IMG/VR virus record: IMGVR_UViG_3300033149_004284
Span: 22,288 to 86,287 of that record
Length of the DNA stretch: 64,000 nucleotides
Direction: 5' to 3' (one strand)
DNA from: a virus
The first letter of the stretch is position 1. Each line of letters opens with the position of its first letter. The translations under genes were made by a program, and so were the position numbers. The notes under the pieces were generated by a model. That model was not told where the DNA came from, made no database searches, and saw only the letters and a program-made list of their open reading frames with translations. Positions 29,625-38,981 of the stretch are shown in pieces.

Positions 29625-31102
29625 TGCAAATTGGTCTTTTGCTTAGCTCCAAACACCATGCTGAGATGTTAGCATCTGGTAACAAGACCATGCTCATCAG
29701 AGCGAGGCGTTTCTACCGCTATGTCCGCATACCAGTCTACCTGCTGGCTGATCAGAAGTGTTATGCCAAGATGGTTCTTGGGTCTCCCCAAAAAATAGAC
29801 CTGAGTGGGTTTAGAGCATTGCGGAGTCAACACAGAGTAACTGAAAAGGAAAGGGAGCAACAGTGGCCTGACGAACTAGACTTCTACAGCTATAAAGTCC
29901 AGGTTCTCGAAACTTACGATCCGCCTAAGAAGGTTAAGTTCCCTCCCACCTCTCAGGCTTGGGTACGCCATTGGGAATGGTTAGACCGCCCTCCCAAGGA
30001 GCTCCATCTTGAGAAGGTGGCTGACCTAGAACACTATCATCCGTCCAAGATTCCTGACACAGCACGCGGCAGTGCTATCCTCAGGGACGACGCTCGGCTA
30101 CTCTTGGCCTACTGGTCGTCAAAACGGTCAGGCAAGGATGTCAAATATACCTACGACCTCTTGGAGCAGAAGTACACAGCCATCCTCCGTGAACTCGTTC
30201 GCAGGAGAGCAGCTCAGTTCAGTCCTCAGAACTATAAGCCTCATGCTAGAGATCTATTTGACAGAGCTGCGCGAACCCTCCAGTTGGAAGGTATTACTGT
30301 CCCACTCAGAAAGAGCTCGCATCTGAAAGGACTCACAGCCCTCCAGAATATGACGGATAAGGAACTCCTGGCTCACCATGACCACTTGCATCAAATGTAT
30401 GCTGAGGGCAAAGTGACTAAGGAGAGCATCGTCAATGCTCATATCTTTGCAGTCCAGGCAATGAGACATAGGGGCCTATCTCACAAGATCGAGGATGACC
30501 TTGACAGGGAGCTCCAGGGATCTGCTGCATCACGCCTCGTCCCCTTCGTCATCATAGACTCAATGGTTTGTCAAACTGGCTCTTCTGTCTACGACATCAG
30601 GCCCCCTCACGACTGCGACTTAGTGATACGCAGCGATGAGGAAGACTCCAAGATGACCGCAGCTATCCTTAAGGCCGTTAACCTCCCTCCATCAACCATC
30701 CACCGTATTTATGAACCCAGAGGCCCCTCCTTTGACTATGTGGCCCTCCTGGATTATGTAGCAGTGCCAGTAGCCTGGAAAGGTACCTGGACGAAGAAGA
30801 GCATCCGCCCCGAGGACATCCCCGAACACTCTTGGGCTATCTATCGGCAGTTGCCTCCTGCCGTCTTAGTCCACGACCCCTTCGTCACTCAAAGCAACAA
30901 TACTTTCTACGTCCGAGATGCTCGCCGCAACACTGGCATTGAGATCAAGCTCACCAGGCTGTTAGCGGCTAACCTCTCCTTCCGATGGCGCGGGGAGGAC
31001 GAAGCCATGGCAGGAACGCCGCTCTTTAAGTCTTTCCTGATTCCACATATACCTCTGAGGAGGGCCAAAGTCGATGAGCCTTTCTTCCGAAGATACTACT
31101 GA
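29624..31102 (+). CDS. ASCH-like domain fused to nucleotidyltransferase-like domain
   Basis: 492 aa. Residues 1-125 resemble the ASCH/PUA-like fold: MQIGLLLSSKHHAEMLASGN then KTMLIRARRF (G-x-K-T-x-x-x-R), then beta strands and YSYKVQVLETYDPP. A helical middle follows. Residues about 315-380 have TGSSVYDIRPPHDCDLVIRS and DYVALLDYVAVPVAW, like the G-S...D-x-D core and third Asp of the DNA polymerase-beta-type nucleotidyltransferase fold. The RNA or nucleotide link is inference. It occupies the position after the portal where many phages carry an internal head protein, and overlaps the portal stop. Confidence 0.6.
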   Translation: MQIGLLLSSKHHAEMLASGNKTMLIRARRFYRYVRIPVYLLADQKCYAKMVLGSPQKIDLSGFRALRSQHRVTEKEREQQWPDELDFYSYKVQVLETYDPPKKVKFPPTSQAWVRHWEWLDRPPKELHLEKVADLEHYHPSKIPDTARGSAILRDDARLLLAYWSSKRSGKDVKYTYDLLEQKYTAILRELVRRRAAQFSPQNYKPHARDLFDRAARTLQLEGITVPLRKSSHLKGLTALQNMTDKELLAHHDHLHQMYAEGKVTKESIVNAHIFAVQAMRHRGLSHKIEDDLDRELQGSAASRLVPFVIIDSMVCQTGSSVYDIRPPHDCDLVIRSDEEDSKMTAAILKAVNLPPSTIHRIYEPRGPSFDYVALLDYVAVPVAWKGTWTKKSIRPEDIPEHSWAIYRQLPPAVLVHDPFVTQSNNTFYVRDARRNTGIEIKLTRLLAANLSFRWRGEDEAMAGTPLFKSFLIPHIPLRRAKVDEPFFRRYY

Positions 31103-32186
31103 GATTCGTGGTCTCCTGTATCGAGATAGGCAGACTAAGGTGGCATTAAGGTTTCTCAAAAGGATAAATGTATCCCTAGAAGCCATTAGGCGAAACCTCG
31201 CAAGAGCAGAGGAGGCCCTTGCGGATGAGCCTCTATCTAGCAATGTGAGACTTCTAGCCGGCAAGTTTCTGCTAGCGGAGGAAGACATCCCTCTGGAGGA
31301 TTTGGGTATTCTGACAAAGACTCCAAATCTAGCCAGCATCATCATTCTGAACTACAATACTCTCAAGATCACCTCTGACTGTATCAAAAGCGTTCTAGCC
31401 TTGACTGAATACCCTGCGGAGATGATAGTAGTTGATAACGGCAGCACGGATGGCAGTGTGGCCTGGCTCAAGAAACAGAATTACCTAACTTTGATATCTA
31501 ACAAGAATAACCGTGGCTGGACTGCCGCAAACAATCAGGGCATCAGAGTCTCCAAAGGGGCCTACTGCCTGTTACTTAACAGCGATACCATTGTGAGGAC
31601 AAGGGGCTGGCTCAAAGCCATGATTCGCCTCGCTCAGCCCCCTGACGTGGCGACGGTCGGGGCCAAGCTTCTTTACCAAGATGGTACCATTCAGCATATA
31701 GGGGGCAGCATCCACGACGTCAATCCCTTCCATCCCTTTGACGGAGCGCCTGCCGACATTCCCGAATCACTTAAAGTCAGAGAAGTCCCTTTCAACACGG
31801 GGGCCTGTCTCCTTATCAAGAAATCCGTCATCGAGCGGGTGGGCTTACTTGACGAGAAATATGTGTTCGGTTATGGTGATGTGGACTATGGCTTGAGGTG
31901 TCTTGAGGCAGGATTTAGGAATCTCTACTGTCCATCGTCTATCCTAACTCATCTCTGGGCTTACACTCAGCGAAAAACAGGCAAGTGGATTCCATCTGAG
32001 AGCTTTGCCAGGTACAAACAGAAGTGGACTGACAAGACGCCCGCTCTCTCTAAAAAGGTTGACATGGATTTCAGGTGGCCTGATTCTGCACAGTATATCA
32101 GAAGGACTGGTCCGGGCAGTCATATAGCAACTATTCGCAAGAAGGAGAGCGCTATGACCTGGGGGGCATTAAATGAAAACCAATGA
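31074..32186 (+). CDS. Family 2 glycosyltransferase with helical N-terminal extension
   Basis: 370 aa. Residues 1-85 are a charged helical region. From about 86, ASIIILNYNTLKITSDCIKS, MIVVDNGSTDGSVAWLKKQ and LLLNSDTIVRTRGW (DxD-type) form a GT-A fold of the rhamnosyltransferase-like branch, with FGYGDVDYGLRCLEAGFRNL near the end. Transfers a sugar from a nucleotide donor. First gene of the glycan island, overlapping the preceding gene by 29 bases. Confidence 0.85.
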   Translation: MSLSSEDTTEIRGLLYRDRQTKVALRFLKRINVSLEAIRRNLARAEEALADEPLSSNVRLLAGKFLLAEEDIPLEDLGILTKTPNLASIIILNYNTLKITSDCIKSVLALTEYPAEMIVVDNGSTDGSVAWLKKQNYLTLISNKNNRGWTAANNQGIRVSKGAYCLLLNSDTIVRTRGWLKAMIRLAQPPDVATVGAKLLYQDGTIQHIGGSIHDVNPFHPFDGAPADIPESLKVREVPFNTGACLLIKKSVIERVGLLDEKYVFGYGDVDYGLRCLEAGFRNLYCPSSILTHLWAYTQRKTGKWIPSESFARYKQKWTDKTPALSKKVDMDFRWPDSAQYIRRTGPGSHIATIRKKESAMTWGALNENQ

Positions 32187-33024
32187 GTTTGAGCCTAAAG
32201 TCTTTGTCAAGAACGCAAAGGAATCTGGGCAGCAGGTATCTCTAACCATGGTCACCTTTAATCGGTGGAATCTCACTCAGCAGAGTCTCTCTTCCATTTT
32301 CGAGCACACTCATCTGCCATACATTCTGACTGTTGTCGATAACGGGAGCTGGGACGAGACGAGGGAAAACCTACAGGAACTCAGGCGGTCTGGTAAGATT
32401 AACAGATTGATTCTTCTCCCCGAGAACCGAGGCATTGACATGGGGAAGAACTTCGGCCTGCGAGCTACCCAGGGCCAGGCTAGCTGGTACTGCTGTATCG
32501 ACAACGATATCAGAGTCAGTCCCTACTGGCTCAGCTACCTCTGCTATACATCTACTCTCCCTCGCCTTGGCATAATCGGCTGCAATGTTCAGGGATTTGG
32601 CACTCCTGGAGGCCCGAGCTGGTTTACACCCACGCACTGGAAAACTGTGAAAGGAGTTGTCCTAGACAACTGCCCTAATCCAGGTGGAATCTATGTCATC
32701 AGTGCAACTACATTCGAGAAGCTAGGCTTCTTCGTTGAGAGGGGCCTCTACGGTCTAGGGGACAGCCAATACTACTCACGGGAGTTTCAACATGGCCTCA
32801 GAAGCGTCTATGTGAGAAATGTCGATTGCAGAGAGATACCTGATGAGGACTTTGTGATGGCAGACGGTACGTCGTATAGGACTTTCAAGGCGACTTCTCA
32901 CAACTCTATGCGTCAGAAGGTCAGAGAAATGGCATCTCAAGGCATTGATATCCACCCAAAGCATTACGAGACTAGAGTAACGGCCCAAGAAGTTGAGAAG
33001 TATACCTGGACGCCAGAATCATGA
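32173..33024 (+). CDS. Family 2 glycosyltransferase
   Basis: 283 aa. VSLTMVTFNRWNLTQQSLSS, ILTVVDNGSWDETRENLQEL, then CIDNDIRVSPYWL (acidic donor/metal site) and a C-terminal region with ERGLYGLGDSQYYSREFQHG. GT-A fold. Overlaps the previous gene by 14 bases. Acceptor unknown. Confidence 0.83.
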   Translation: MKTNEFEPKVFVKNAKESGQQVSLTMVTFNRWNLTQQSLSSIFEHTHLPYILTVVDNGSWDETRENLQELRRSGKINRLILLPENRGIDMGKNFGLRATQGQASWYCCIDNDIRVSPYWLSYLCYTSTLPRLGIIGCNVQGFGTPGGPSWFTPTHWKTVKGVVLDNCPNPGGIYVISATTFEKLGFFVERGLYGLGDSQYYSREFQHGLRSVYVRNVDCREIPDEDFVMADGTSYRTFKATSHNSMRQKVREMASQGIDIHPKHYETRVTAQEVEKYTWTPES

Positions 33025-33050
33025 CCTTAGATACTTAGGGGTCCCCAACT

Positions 33051-33527
33051 ATGATTTTAGATGCAGGATCAGGCATGGCATCGAACCCAAGAGCCAACAT
33101 ACTCATGGACAAATATCTTCAAGGAGACAGTACCTCTCGTATAACGGGCACTCTTATGATTCGCAAAGGACAGACTATGATTTGTGGTGACCTTGAGGCC
33201 ATGCCATTTCTGGATAAGTCCTTCGACATTGTTATTTGCTCTCAGACGCTCGAACATGTTGATAATCCTGAGAAAGCCTGTGCTGAGTTGGTGCGGGTAG
33301 GAAGGAGTGGTTTCATAACTGCGCCAAACGAGACAGTAGAAAGGCGTCGATATGAGCGTCGCGAGAAGCTCTATCACAAGTGGCTTATCAAGCAACGGGG
33401 CACTCACCTCGACTTCTATCTCAGAAGTCTCGTTCCAAGCCTCCCGATGATGGAGCATCCTAGCCAGGGCGTGGATATGGCTTGGAAAGGGAGCTTCACT
33501 TGGTCAGTGTTCAGAGAATCGCCATGA
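33051..33527 (+). CDS. SAM-dependent methyltransferase (type 11)
   Basis: 158 aa. MILDAGSGMASNPRANILMD is motif I; FDIVICSQTLEHVDNPEKAC is the typical motif IV region of type 11 methylases, followed by RVGRSGFITAPNETVERR. Shorter than usual (about 200 aa), so the N-terminal lead helix is missing or minimal. Likely O- or C-methylates a sugar intermediate (inference from context). Confidence 0.75.
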   Translation: MILDAGSGMASNPRANILMDKYLQGDSTSRITGTLMIRKGQTMICGDLEAMPFLDKSFDIVICSQTLEHVDNPEKACAELVRVGRSGFITAPNETVERRRYERREKLYHKWLIKQRGTHLDFYLRSLVPSLPMMEHPSQGVDMAWKGSFTWSVFRESP

Positions 33528-34516
33528 CAAGACTCCCCAGAGTCCTATTCGTTAGCATAGCTCCGTCTCTCCACACGGAGTTCTGGGCTGCTGGCTTTAT
33601 GAAGGCCCTTCGCAAAGTTGCCGTTCCACTGGCTTTCCCTTTCAGGAAAATGGCTCATGACCACGGGGCAGCCTACATGAACGAGACGCTAGTGGAAACT
33701 GCTCTGGAGTTTCGTCCTGACCTGATCTTTATTAGGAAGGGGGAAAGCATTCTCGGCTCTAGCATTAAGACGCTCAGGGATTCCCTGCCTGCTTATATCA
33801 TCTACTATTGTGGGGACTTCCGTCTCAATCCAGTCTCCTTCATCGTCGATATTGGACGATACGCAGATTGTACCATTTTCAACAACGAGGACGAGAAGGT
33901 TGCTGATAGATATCAGGTTGCGGGTGTGAGACATGTGGGTCCTTGGTGGGACGGTGGAATTGACCCAGAAGTCTTTTGCCCGCAAGACGTACCCAGAGCC
34001 TGGGACCTAGCCTTCATGGGCACTAACGTCCCCTTGCCTCACAGGGGCTATCAGGTACGTCGCCAACTACTGGAGGCTATCGTCGAGAGTAACTACTCTC
34101 TTCACATCTTCGGTGGGGCTGAAGGCTGGAAGTACCTCCACACGAATACCCACCCGTTCGTTTATGGCCCTGCTTTCGCTAAGGCCTGTTCTCAATCGCG
34201 TATCACTCTGGGCGTCAATGGAGTGAACGACATGTATCTGTATGCTTCCTGGCAACGTACTTTCAAGTCAATGGCCAGTGGAGCGTTTCACCTTACTCAC
34301 TATGTCCCTGGACTGGAGACGTTCTTTGAGAACCGCAAGCATCTGGTCTGGTTCATCTCCATACCTGAGGCGATGAGTCTCATTGCTTACTATCTCACTC
34401 ACGACGAGGAACGTGAAGAAATAGCCATGGCAGGCCGACAGGAGGTTCTTGCTCACTTCACTTGGGACGATGCTGTCGCAAGGCTTATGAGGATTTGGCA
34501 AAGTGACTGCTGTTGA
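33524..34516 (+). CDS. CgeB-like GT-B glycosyltransferase
   Basis: 330 aa from the ATG at 33524 (ATGA overlap). RVLFVSIAPSLHTEFWAAGF, RPDLIFIRKGESI, CTIFNNEDEKVADRYQVAG, DLAFMGTNVPLPHRGYQVRR and LHIFGGAEGWKYL follow the two Rossmann domains of CgeB/DUF3880-type glycosyltransferases. The C-terminal segment includes FKSMASGAFHLTHYVPGLET (donor-binding) and EAMSLIAYYLTHDEEREEIA. Likely a sugar transferase acting on a glycan chain. Confidence 0.82.
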   Translation: MTRLPRVLFVSIAPSLHTEFWAAGFMKALRKVAVPLAFPFRKMAHDHGAAYMNETLVETALEFRPDLIFIRKGESILGSSIKTLRDSLPAYIIYYCGDFRLNPVSFIVDIGRYADCTIFNNEDEKVADRYQVAGVRHVGPWWDGGIDPEVFCPQDVPRAWDLAFMGTNVPLPHRGYQVRRQLLEAIVESNYSLHIFGGAEGWKYLHTNTHPFVYGPAFAKACSQSRITLGVNGVNDMYLYASWQRTFKSMASGAFHLTHYVPGLETFFENRKHLVWFISIPEAMSLIAYYLTHDEEREEIAMAGRQEVLAHFTWDDAVARLMRIWQSDCC

Positions 34517-35186
34517 ACAATACCGTAGGGACTTCGCCACGTACATGAGCCTTCCTGGAGCTGAGAGGTGTAGACTCCAAATGTATCCTCGTCTTGAGGA
34601 TAAGACCGCATCAACTCCCCTGGATGCCTATTACTTTCGACAAGATACCTGGGCGTTCAAGCGGATAGTAGACCTCAAGCCTAGCAGCATAGTAGATGTA
34701 GGATCGACTGCGCTCCTCGTGGGAATTCTTGCCCAGATGTTTCCTACAACGAGTATCGATATAAGGCCCATTCCAGTATCTCTTCCTGGATTAACATGTA
34801 GGCAAGGCTCGATCACTAATCTCCCCTTCAAAGACGCCTCAGTTGAGCTCCTGAGCAGCCTATGTGTGATAGAGCATATAGGTCTAGGTCGATACGGCGA
34901 CAAGCTCGATCCGCTCGGTAGCATCAAAGCCTGCAAGGAGATCTCGAGGGTGCTCAAGCCTGGTGGACATTTCATAATGAGCACTCAAGTGAGTCATACC
35001 CCTGCCCTCTGCTTCAATGCGCACCGAATCTTCACGCAGGCCCAAGTTCTGGATATGTTGCCAGCCTTCTCGGTAACGGATGAGGCGTTCTTCTTCCCTC
35101 GGCCTGGCAATGCAGAAGACATAGAGGCACTCACGGGTTTCAGGTTCTGCTTCTGGTGCGTAGACTTGGTTAAGGAGTCAGCATGA
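34503..35186 (+). CDS. SAM-dependent methyltransferase (DUF268-like), GTG start
   Basis: 227 aa. SIVDVGSTALLVGILAQMFP is motif I; CRQGSITNLPFKDASVELLS and SLCVIEHIGLGRYGDKLDPL are typical of DUF268-type sugar-pathway methylases, then EISRVLKPGGHFIMSTQV. The GTG at 34503 overlaps the previous gene by 14 bases and ends in ATGA overlap with the next gene. Role in sugar methylation is inferred. Confidence 0.78.
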   Translation: MTAVEQYRRDFATYMSLPGAERCRLQMYPRLEDKTASTPLDAYYFRQDTWAFKRIVDLKPSSIVDVGSTALLVGILAQMFPTTSIDIRPIPVSLPGLTCRQGSITNLPFKDASVELLSSLCVIEHIGLGRYGDKLDPLGSIKACKEISRVLKPGGHFIMSTQVSHTPALCFNAHRIFTQAQVLDMLPAFSVTDEAFFFPRPGNAEDIEALTGFRFCFWCVDLVKESA

Positions 35187-35986
35187 CGCTCTCGGTTGTA
35201 ACTCCTAGCTACATTAACAACCAGCAACGAGCTGATTGGGCCAGAGACTCTCTGGCTTCCCTCAGGGAAACTATCGGCGACGGCTACTTACATGTTGTGG
35301 TGCTTGACAAATCCCTTGAATGGAATATTATTGCTCAGGCAATCTATAACCAGCCTAATGTAATGCTCATGCAGCGTCCCAAGCCTCTTGGCAATACTTC
35401 AGCTTTGCTAAAGGCCGTGAAGGAATCTCGCAAGTTGGGAGCAGATCTCTGTTTTGTCCATATGGACGATAACATCTATGTCCCCGAATTCGGACCTCTT
35501 CTCAGATATGCCCAGGACGCTTTCAGCAACGATAGGGAGTTGCAAGAAGTGCTCTTTGTTGGCTACCCGATCCTTATAAAGAGGCATAGCAAACCACTTC
35601 TTGGCAATCGCACAGGCCTAACTATCGAGGAGAATCAAGTCTCTTTCGATACCATACAGTTGCACCCTACTCGCTGTACGGATTATACTCTCTGGTGGTC
35701 TTATTTTCATGACCGAATGGTGGACGGGCGATTTTGGGCAGTTGTCATGTGGATGGCTCTCTACCGAGCTGAGTTCTTGGAGAGTGTCCTTACACTTGCC
35801 CCTACGGGCCGGACGCTTGGTCAGGTTGAATCTTACTACAGAAACAGAAGCAACTGGGAGAGACTATCCCATCGCTTTCCAGGAAAGCTCGGTTACATAA
35901 ACATGCAGTTCGGCGGTTTGGAGATGCACCATCATAGTCAGGAATGGTGTGAGATGATCCGTTTTCCTAATACGCCTGTGAGGTGA
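35183..35986 (+). CDS. Glycosyltransferase-like protein (GT-A)
   Basis: 267 aa. LSVVTPSYINNQQRADWARD at the N-terminus and CFVHMDDNIYVPEFGPLLRY (D-D-N in the metal position) point to a GT-A glycosyltransferase, though divergent from classical GT2. RPKPLGNTSALLKAVKESRK separates them. C-terminal part is aromatic and unrecognised. ATGA overlap with the previous gene. Confidence 0.7.
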   Translation: MTLSVVTPSYINNQQRADWARDSLASLRETIGDGYLHVVVLDKSLEWNIIAQAIYNQPNVMLMQRPKPLGNTSALLKAVKESRKLGADLCFVHMDDNIYVPEFGPLLRYAQDAFSNDRELQEVLFVGYPILIKRHSKPLLGNRTGLTIEENQVSFDTIQLHPTRCTDYTLWWSYFHDRMVDGRFWAVVMWMALYRAEFLESVLTLAPTGRTLGQVESYYRNRSNWERLSHRFPGKLGYINMQFGGLEMHHHSQEWCEMIRFPNTPVR

Positions 35987-36022
35987 GACATATAGGAGAA
36001 GACTTACCTGTGAGGTGAAGGA

Positions 36023-36661
36023 ATGACTTACAGAGAGAATCCAGAACTAGGTCAGGACATGGTTAAGTTTGCCTTTCATCGTTGGCAGCAAGGAGAATAT
36101 CTCTTAGAGCCTCCTCAGCGTCAAATCTACGAGAATATTGCGGTCAGAGCGAAAGGCAAGACGGTCTGTGATATAGGCTCTGGAGCGGGACTGGGAACTA
36201 CTATCCTAGCACAAAGGGCTCAGTCAGTTATTGGCATCGAGAAGGTTGCGTCTTCCGTCAGGTTCTCTAGGAAATGTCATCCCCTAACAAATGTGCAGTT
36301 TCTGAATGAGGATATAGGGAAGTGCTCTCTTTCTGACAACAGTTTCGATGTAGTGGTGGCGGTTGAGGTGATAGAGCATATCGCAAACTACCAGGCAGCA
36401 CTGGATCAGATGGCTCGAATTCTGAAAGAGTCTGGAACCCTATACATCTCGTCTCCTAACAGGAATCAAGATATTAGAGGAGGAGCGTCAGGCGCAGGCC
36501 CGCCAAGGAACAAGTATCATGTTCGAGAGTGGACAGCCGAGGAGTTTCGGCATATTCTTCTCTCGCGCTTCAGTCAGGTTAGGCTTTCTGACTATACCCT
36601 TGACCCTTGCCTAGACTCCTGTACGCGAGTCTCGCCAGTTATCGCGATCTGTCGAATATGA
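36023..36661 (+). CDS. SAM-dependent methyltransferase (type 11)
   Basis: 212 aa. TVCDIGSGAGLGTTILAQRA (motif I), VIGIEKV, NVQFLNEDIGKCSLSDNSFD, VVVAVEVIEHIANYQAALDQ and ILKESGTLYISSPNRNQ are all canonical. A short direct repeat CTGTGAGGTGA flanks the 36-base gap before the gene. Ends in an ATGA overlap with the next glycosyltransferase. Confidence 0.85.
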   Translation: MTYRENPELGQDMVKFAFHRWQQGEYLLEPPQRQIYENIAVRAKGKTVCDIGSGAGLGTTILAQRAQSVIGIEKVASSVRFSRKCHPLTNVQFLNEDIGKCSLSDNSFDVVVAVEVIEHIANYQAALDQMARILKESGTLYISSPNRNQDIRGGASGAGPPRNKYHVREWTAEEFRHILLSRFSQVRLSDYTLDPCLDSCTRVSPVIAICRI

Positions 36662-37326
36662 GAACTCTGTGGATCGTTATTCCAGCAAAAGATGAGGCTG
36701 CTACTATTGCAGACCTAGTTGCCGAAGCCGCCCACTACGGAACGGTGTTAGTAGTTACCAGTGGGCCTTCAGACGATACTGGCCCAAGAGCTGCCAGCGC
36801 GGGAGCCCAGGTAATCTACAACGGCCAGAGCATTGCAGGAAAGATAGTCACTGGCTGGCAGAGAGCCCTCGACAACAATGCGACACGAGTCATAGTCATG
36901 GATGCAGGCGGATCGCATAGGCCATCAGATATCCCCCGTCTCCTGGCAGCAGAGGCTGACATCGTAATAGGCAGTCGGTTTGTGGCTGGAGGCCAATATC
37001 ATGGCAGATCGTGGCGCAGGGTATGCAGTCAAGTCATGGCTCTGCTCTGCAACCTAGCCCAACCAGGTAAACAGGTCCATGACTGGTCTAGCGGCTTCAG
37101 GTGTTATTCGGTAGAAGCAATTGGGCAGCTACTAGCCGTCCATTATAAATCTGATATGCACGCTTGGCAAATCGAGGTGCTAGGCTGGGCTAGGCGCTTG
37201 CACCTTTCAGTTGAGGAAGTCCCTATACAGTATACTGCTGGGCACTCGTCTCTCTCCTGGGATGGGGCTCTCAGGGCTCTCAATATATTGTTAGACATCT
37301 TGCTCCGCAGGTGGGTAGTCGGATGA
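36658..37326 (+). CDS. Dolichol-phosphate-mannose synthase-like GT2
   Basis: 222 aa from the ATG at 36658. LWIVIPAKDEAATIADLVAE, VLVVTSGPSDDTGPRAASAG, RVIVMDAGGSHRPSDIPRLL (DAGG metal site) and IVIGSRFVAGG match DPM1-like enzymes that attach a sugar to a polyprenyl phosphate. HDWSSGFRCYSVEAI follows. No C-terminal membrane segments are present, as in soluble DPM1. In this island it could prime a lipid-linked sugar. Confidence 0.84.
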   Translation: MRTLWIVIPAKDEAATIADLVAEAAHYGTVLVVTSGPSDDTGPRAASAGAQVIYNGQSIAGKIVTGWQRALDNNATRVIVMDAGGSHRPSDIPRLLAAEADIVIGSRFVAGGQYHGRSWRRVCSQVMALLCNLAQPGKQVHDWSSGFRCYSVEAIGQLLAVHYKSDMHAWQIEVLGWARRLHLSVEEVPIQYTAGHSSLSWDGALRALNILLDILLRRWVVG

Positions 37327-38396
37327 TATTCTACCTTGATACATACATTACTGACGAGCCTCTCCATCCTGCGTTTGTTTGGCCAAACAGGGAGATCAGG
37401 AACTCCTGTCCCCAGTATAAGATGCCACGGAGAATAGATATCACAAAGTACACGCTTGCGAGTTATAAGATGATTCCGTGGACACATGTTGTCATCGCAT
37501 ACGATGTTGCTGATAAGGATGATGAAAGCACGTTCCTGGACTTTGTGCAAGAAGTTTTCCCAGACGCAGATGTTAGTCGGCCTCGCTCCTCTAACCAGAA
37601 GACGTACAGGGCAAGAGTGGAGCAAGTTTGCAGTTTTGAGGATGACTTCATCTTTTATGCACCTAACAACGATCATCCCCTCATAGCAAGCAATCTCAAT
37701 CACCTGCCCAAGTTACTCAAAAAGGCTTCAAGGTTCTCACAAAACTACCCATTTGTCTCCGTTGTCTACTCGCACTTCAGTGAGTTCGTCAACGCGCCTG
37801 TCGTTGGGAGTCCTTTCTACAGACAGTTCTCTAGCGACTCACGCATAGTAGAAGACGACGAGATTGCTACGAGCTTTGTGAGATTCAATGGCGACAACTC
37901 TTCTATCCAGATCGTCAATAGGAATCTCCTGCAACACTGGTTTTGCTCACATGATCTCGGTGATGCCAGAATCATCAGAGCAGAAGATGTTCGCAGGTTT
38001 CTTCCAACTCCTAACCAGTTGATGATAGTGCCCAAGAAGGAGCTCTGTGCGCACTTTGACGGCTACTCGCATACAACTGGTATCACTAAGATCAGTCCTG
38101 ACCAGATTCCTCCTCTATTCATTCCAACAGGGTTCTTCGACAGCTCGATTCGGATCGCCTACGGATATCCAGAATACCGAGATGGCTGGGTAAACATAAA
38201 CCCTTCTGCGAGGGATTTCAGTTTCCGCGACCGAAAGACGGGCACAGATCTGAAAATTGGTCTTCAGGACATACCTCTTTTCTGGAAGAGCAGAATCGCA
38301 GAAATAGACATCAATGTGAATGCCGACCTCGAGCGAATTAAGGAGGGCAGAGAGAAATACTTTGAGACAGTTCGTAACCCCTGGAGGAAAGCCTAG
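37323..38396 (+). CDS. Putative glycosyltransferase, unclassified, 357 aa
   Basis: Start at 37323 by ATGA overlap. It has IFYLDTYITDEPLHPAFVWP, WTHVVIAYDVADKDDESTFL and CSFEDDFIFYAPNNDHPLIA; the ED-D-F segment could be an acidic metal site as in GT-A enzymes. A later FVRFNGDNSSIQIVNRNLL is also typical of sugar transferases. I do not recognise the family, and assignment relies mainly on neighbours. Confidence 0.55.
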   Translation: MIFYLDTYITDEPLHPAFVWPNREIRNSCPQYKMPRRIDITKYTLASYKMIPWTHVVIAYDVADKDDESTFLDFVQEVFPDADVSRPRSSNQKTYRARVEQVCSFEDDFIFYAPNNDHPLIASNLNHLPKLLKKASRFSQNYPFVSVVYSHFSEFVNAPVVGSPFYRQFSSDSRIVEDDEIATSFVRFNGDNSSIQIVNRNLLQHWFCSHDLGDARIIRAEDVRRFLPTPNQLMIVPKKELCAHFDGYSHTTGITKISPDQIPPLFIPTGFFDSSIRIAYGYPEYRDGWVNINPSARDFSFRDRKTGTDLKIGLQDIPLFWKSRIAEIDINVNADLERIKEGREKYFETVRNPWRKA

Positions 38397-38971
38397 TGAT
38401 CAAGTTGCATATAGGCTGTGGCCCCAGAGTGCTAAAGGGATGGATAAATATCGATCTCAAGTTCACTCCTTACCAGGCGTACCTGAAATACTACACTGAC
38501 AAGTACTACCCAGAGTCCGCTAGGGGCGACAAGTCAGATTTTCTTGCACTAGATGTGTCTAGGCAGCCTTTGCCCTTTCCTGACAATTCGGTAGATGTCG
38601 TCTTCCATGAGGACTTCCTTGAGCACCTGAACCAGCGTAGCCAAGTTCTCTTCCTAGCTGATTCTCTCCGAGTCTTGAAGCCAGACTCCATTCATCGAAT
38701 TGATACGCCTAACCTGTTAGCATCGATGCGCGATCACTCTAATTTCTCCCTTGGCTTTCAGGGTGTCTATGTCCATGAGTGGGATAAGTCCAAGCATCTC
38801 AATGTATTGACCCCTAGCTCGCTTGAAGAGATGGCTCTTATGGTTGGATATTCAACAGTAGTCTTCACAGGTAGAAACCAAAGTGCGTCGCCTCTGATTC
38901 CGCCTGAGTATCGCCCTGATCCAAGAGATCGGCCCGAGAACGGAAACATCTTTGCAGATTTGGTTGCTTAG
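38396..38971 (+). CDS. SAM-dependent methyltransferase, GTG start
   Basis: 191 aa. KLHIGCGPRVLKGWINIDLK is the motif I form seen in sugar-pathway methylases (IGCG...GWxNxD). LPFPDNSVDVVFHEDFLEHL and SLRVLKPDSIHRIDTPNLLA complete the core. The GTG shares its first base with the upstream stop (TAGTG). Confidence 0.8.
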   Translation: MIKLHIGCGPRVLKGWINIDLKFTPYQAYLKYYTDKYYPESARGDKSDFLALDVSRQPLPFPDNSVDVVFHEDFLEHLNQRSQVLFLADSLRVLKPDSIHRIDTPNLLASMRDHSNFSLGFQGVYVHEWDKSKHLNVLTPSSLEEMALMVGYSTVVFTGRNQSASPLIPPEYRPDPRDRPENGNIFADLVA

Positions 38972-38981
38972 GAGTAGCGCC

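Noticed and set aside
35304-35331. TTGACA-N16-TATTAT inside a glycosyltransferase-like gene
   Set aside because: Good match, but inside a coding region of a tightly coupled operon, with no gene start nearby; probably chance.
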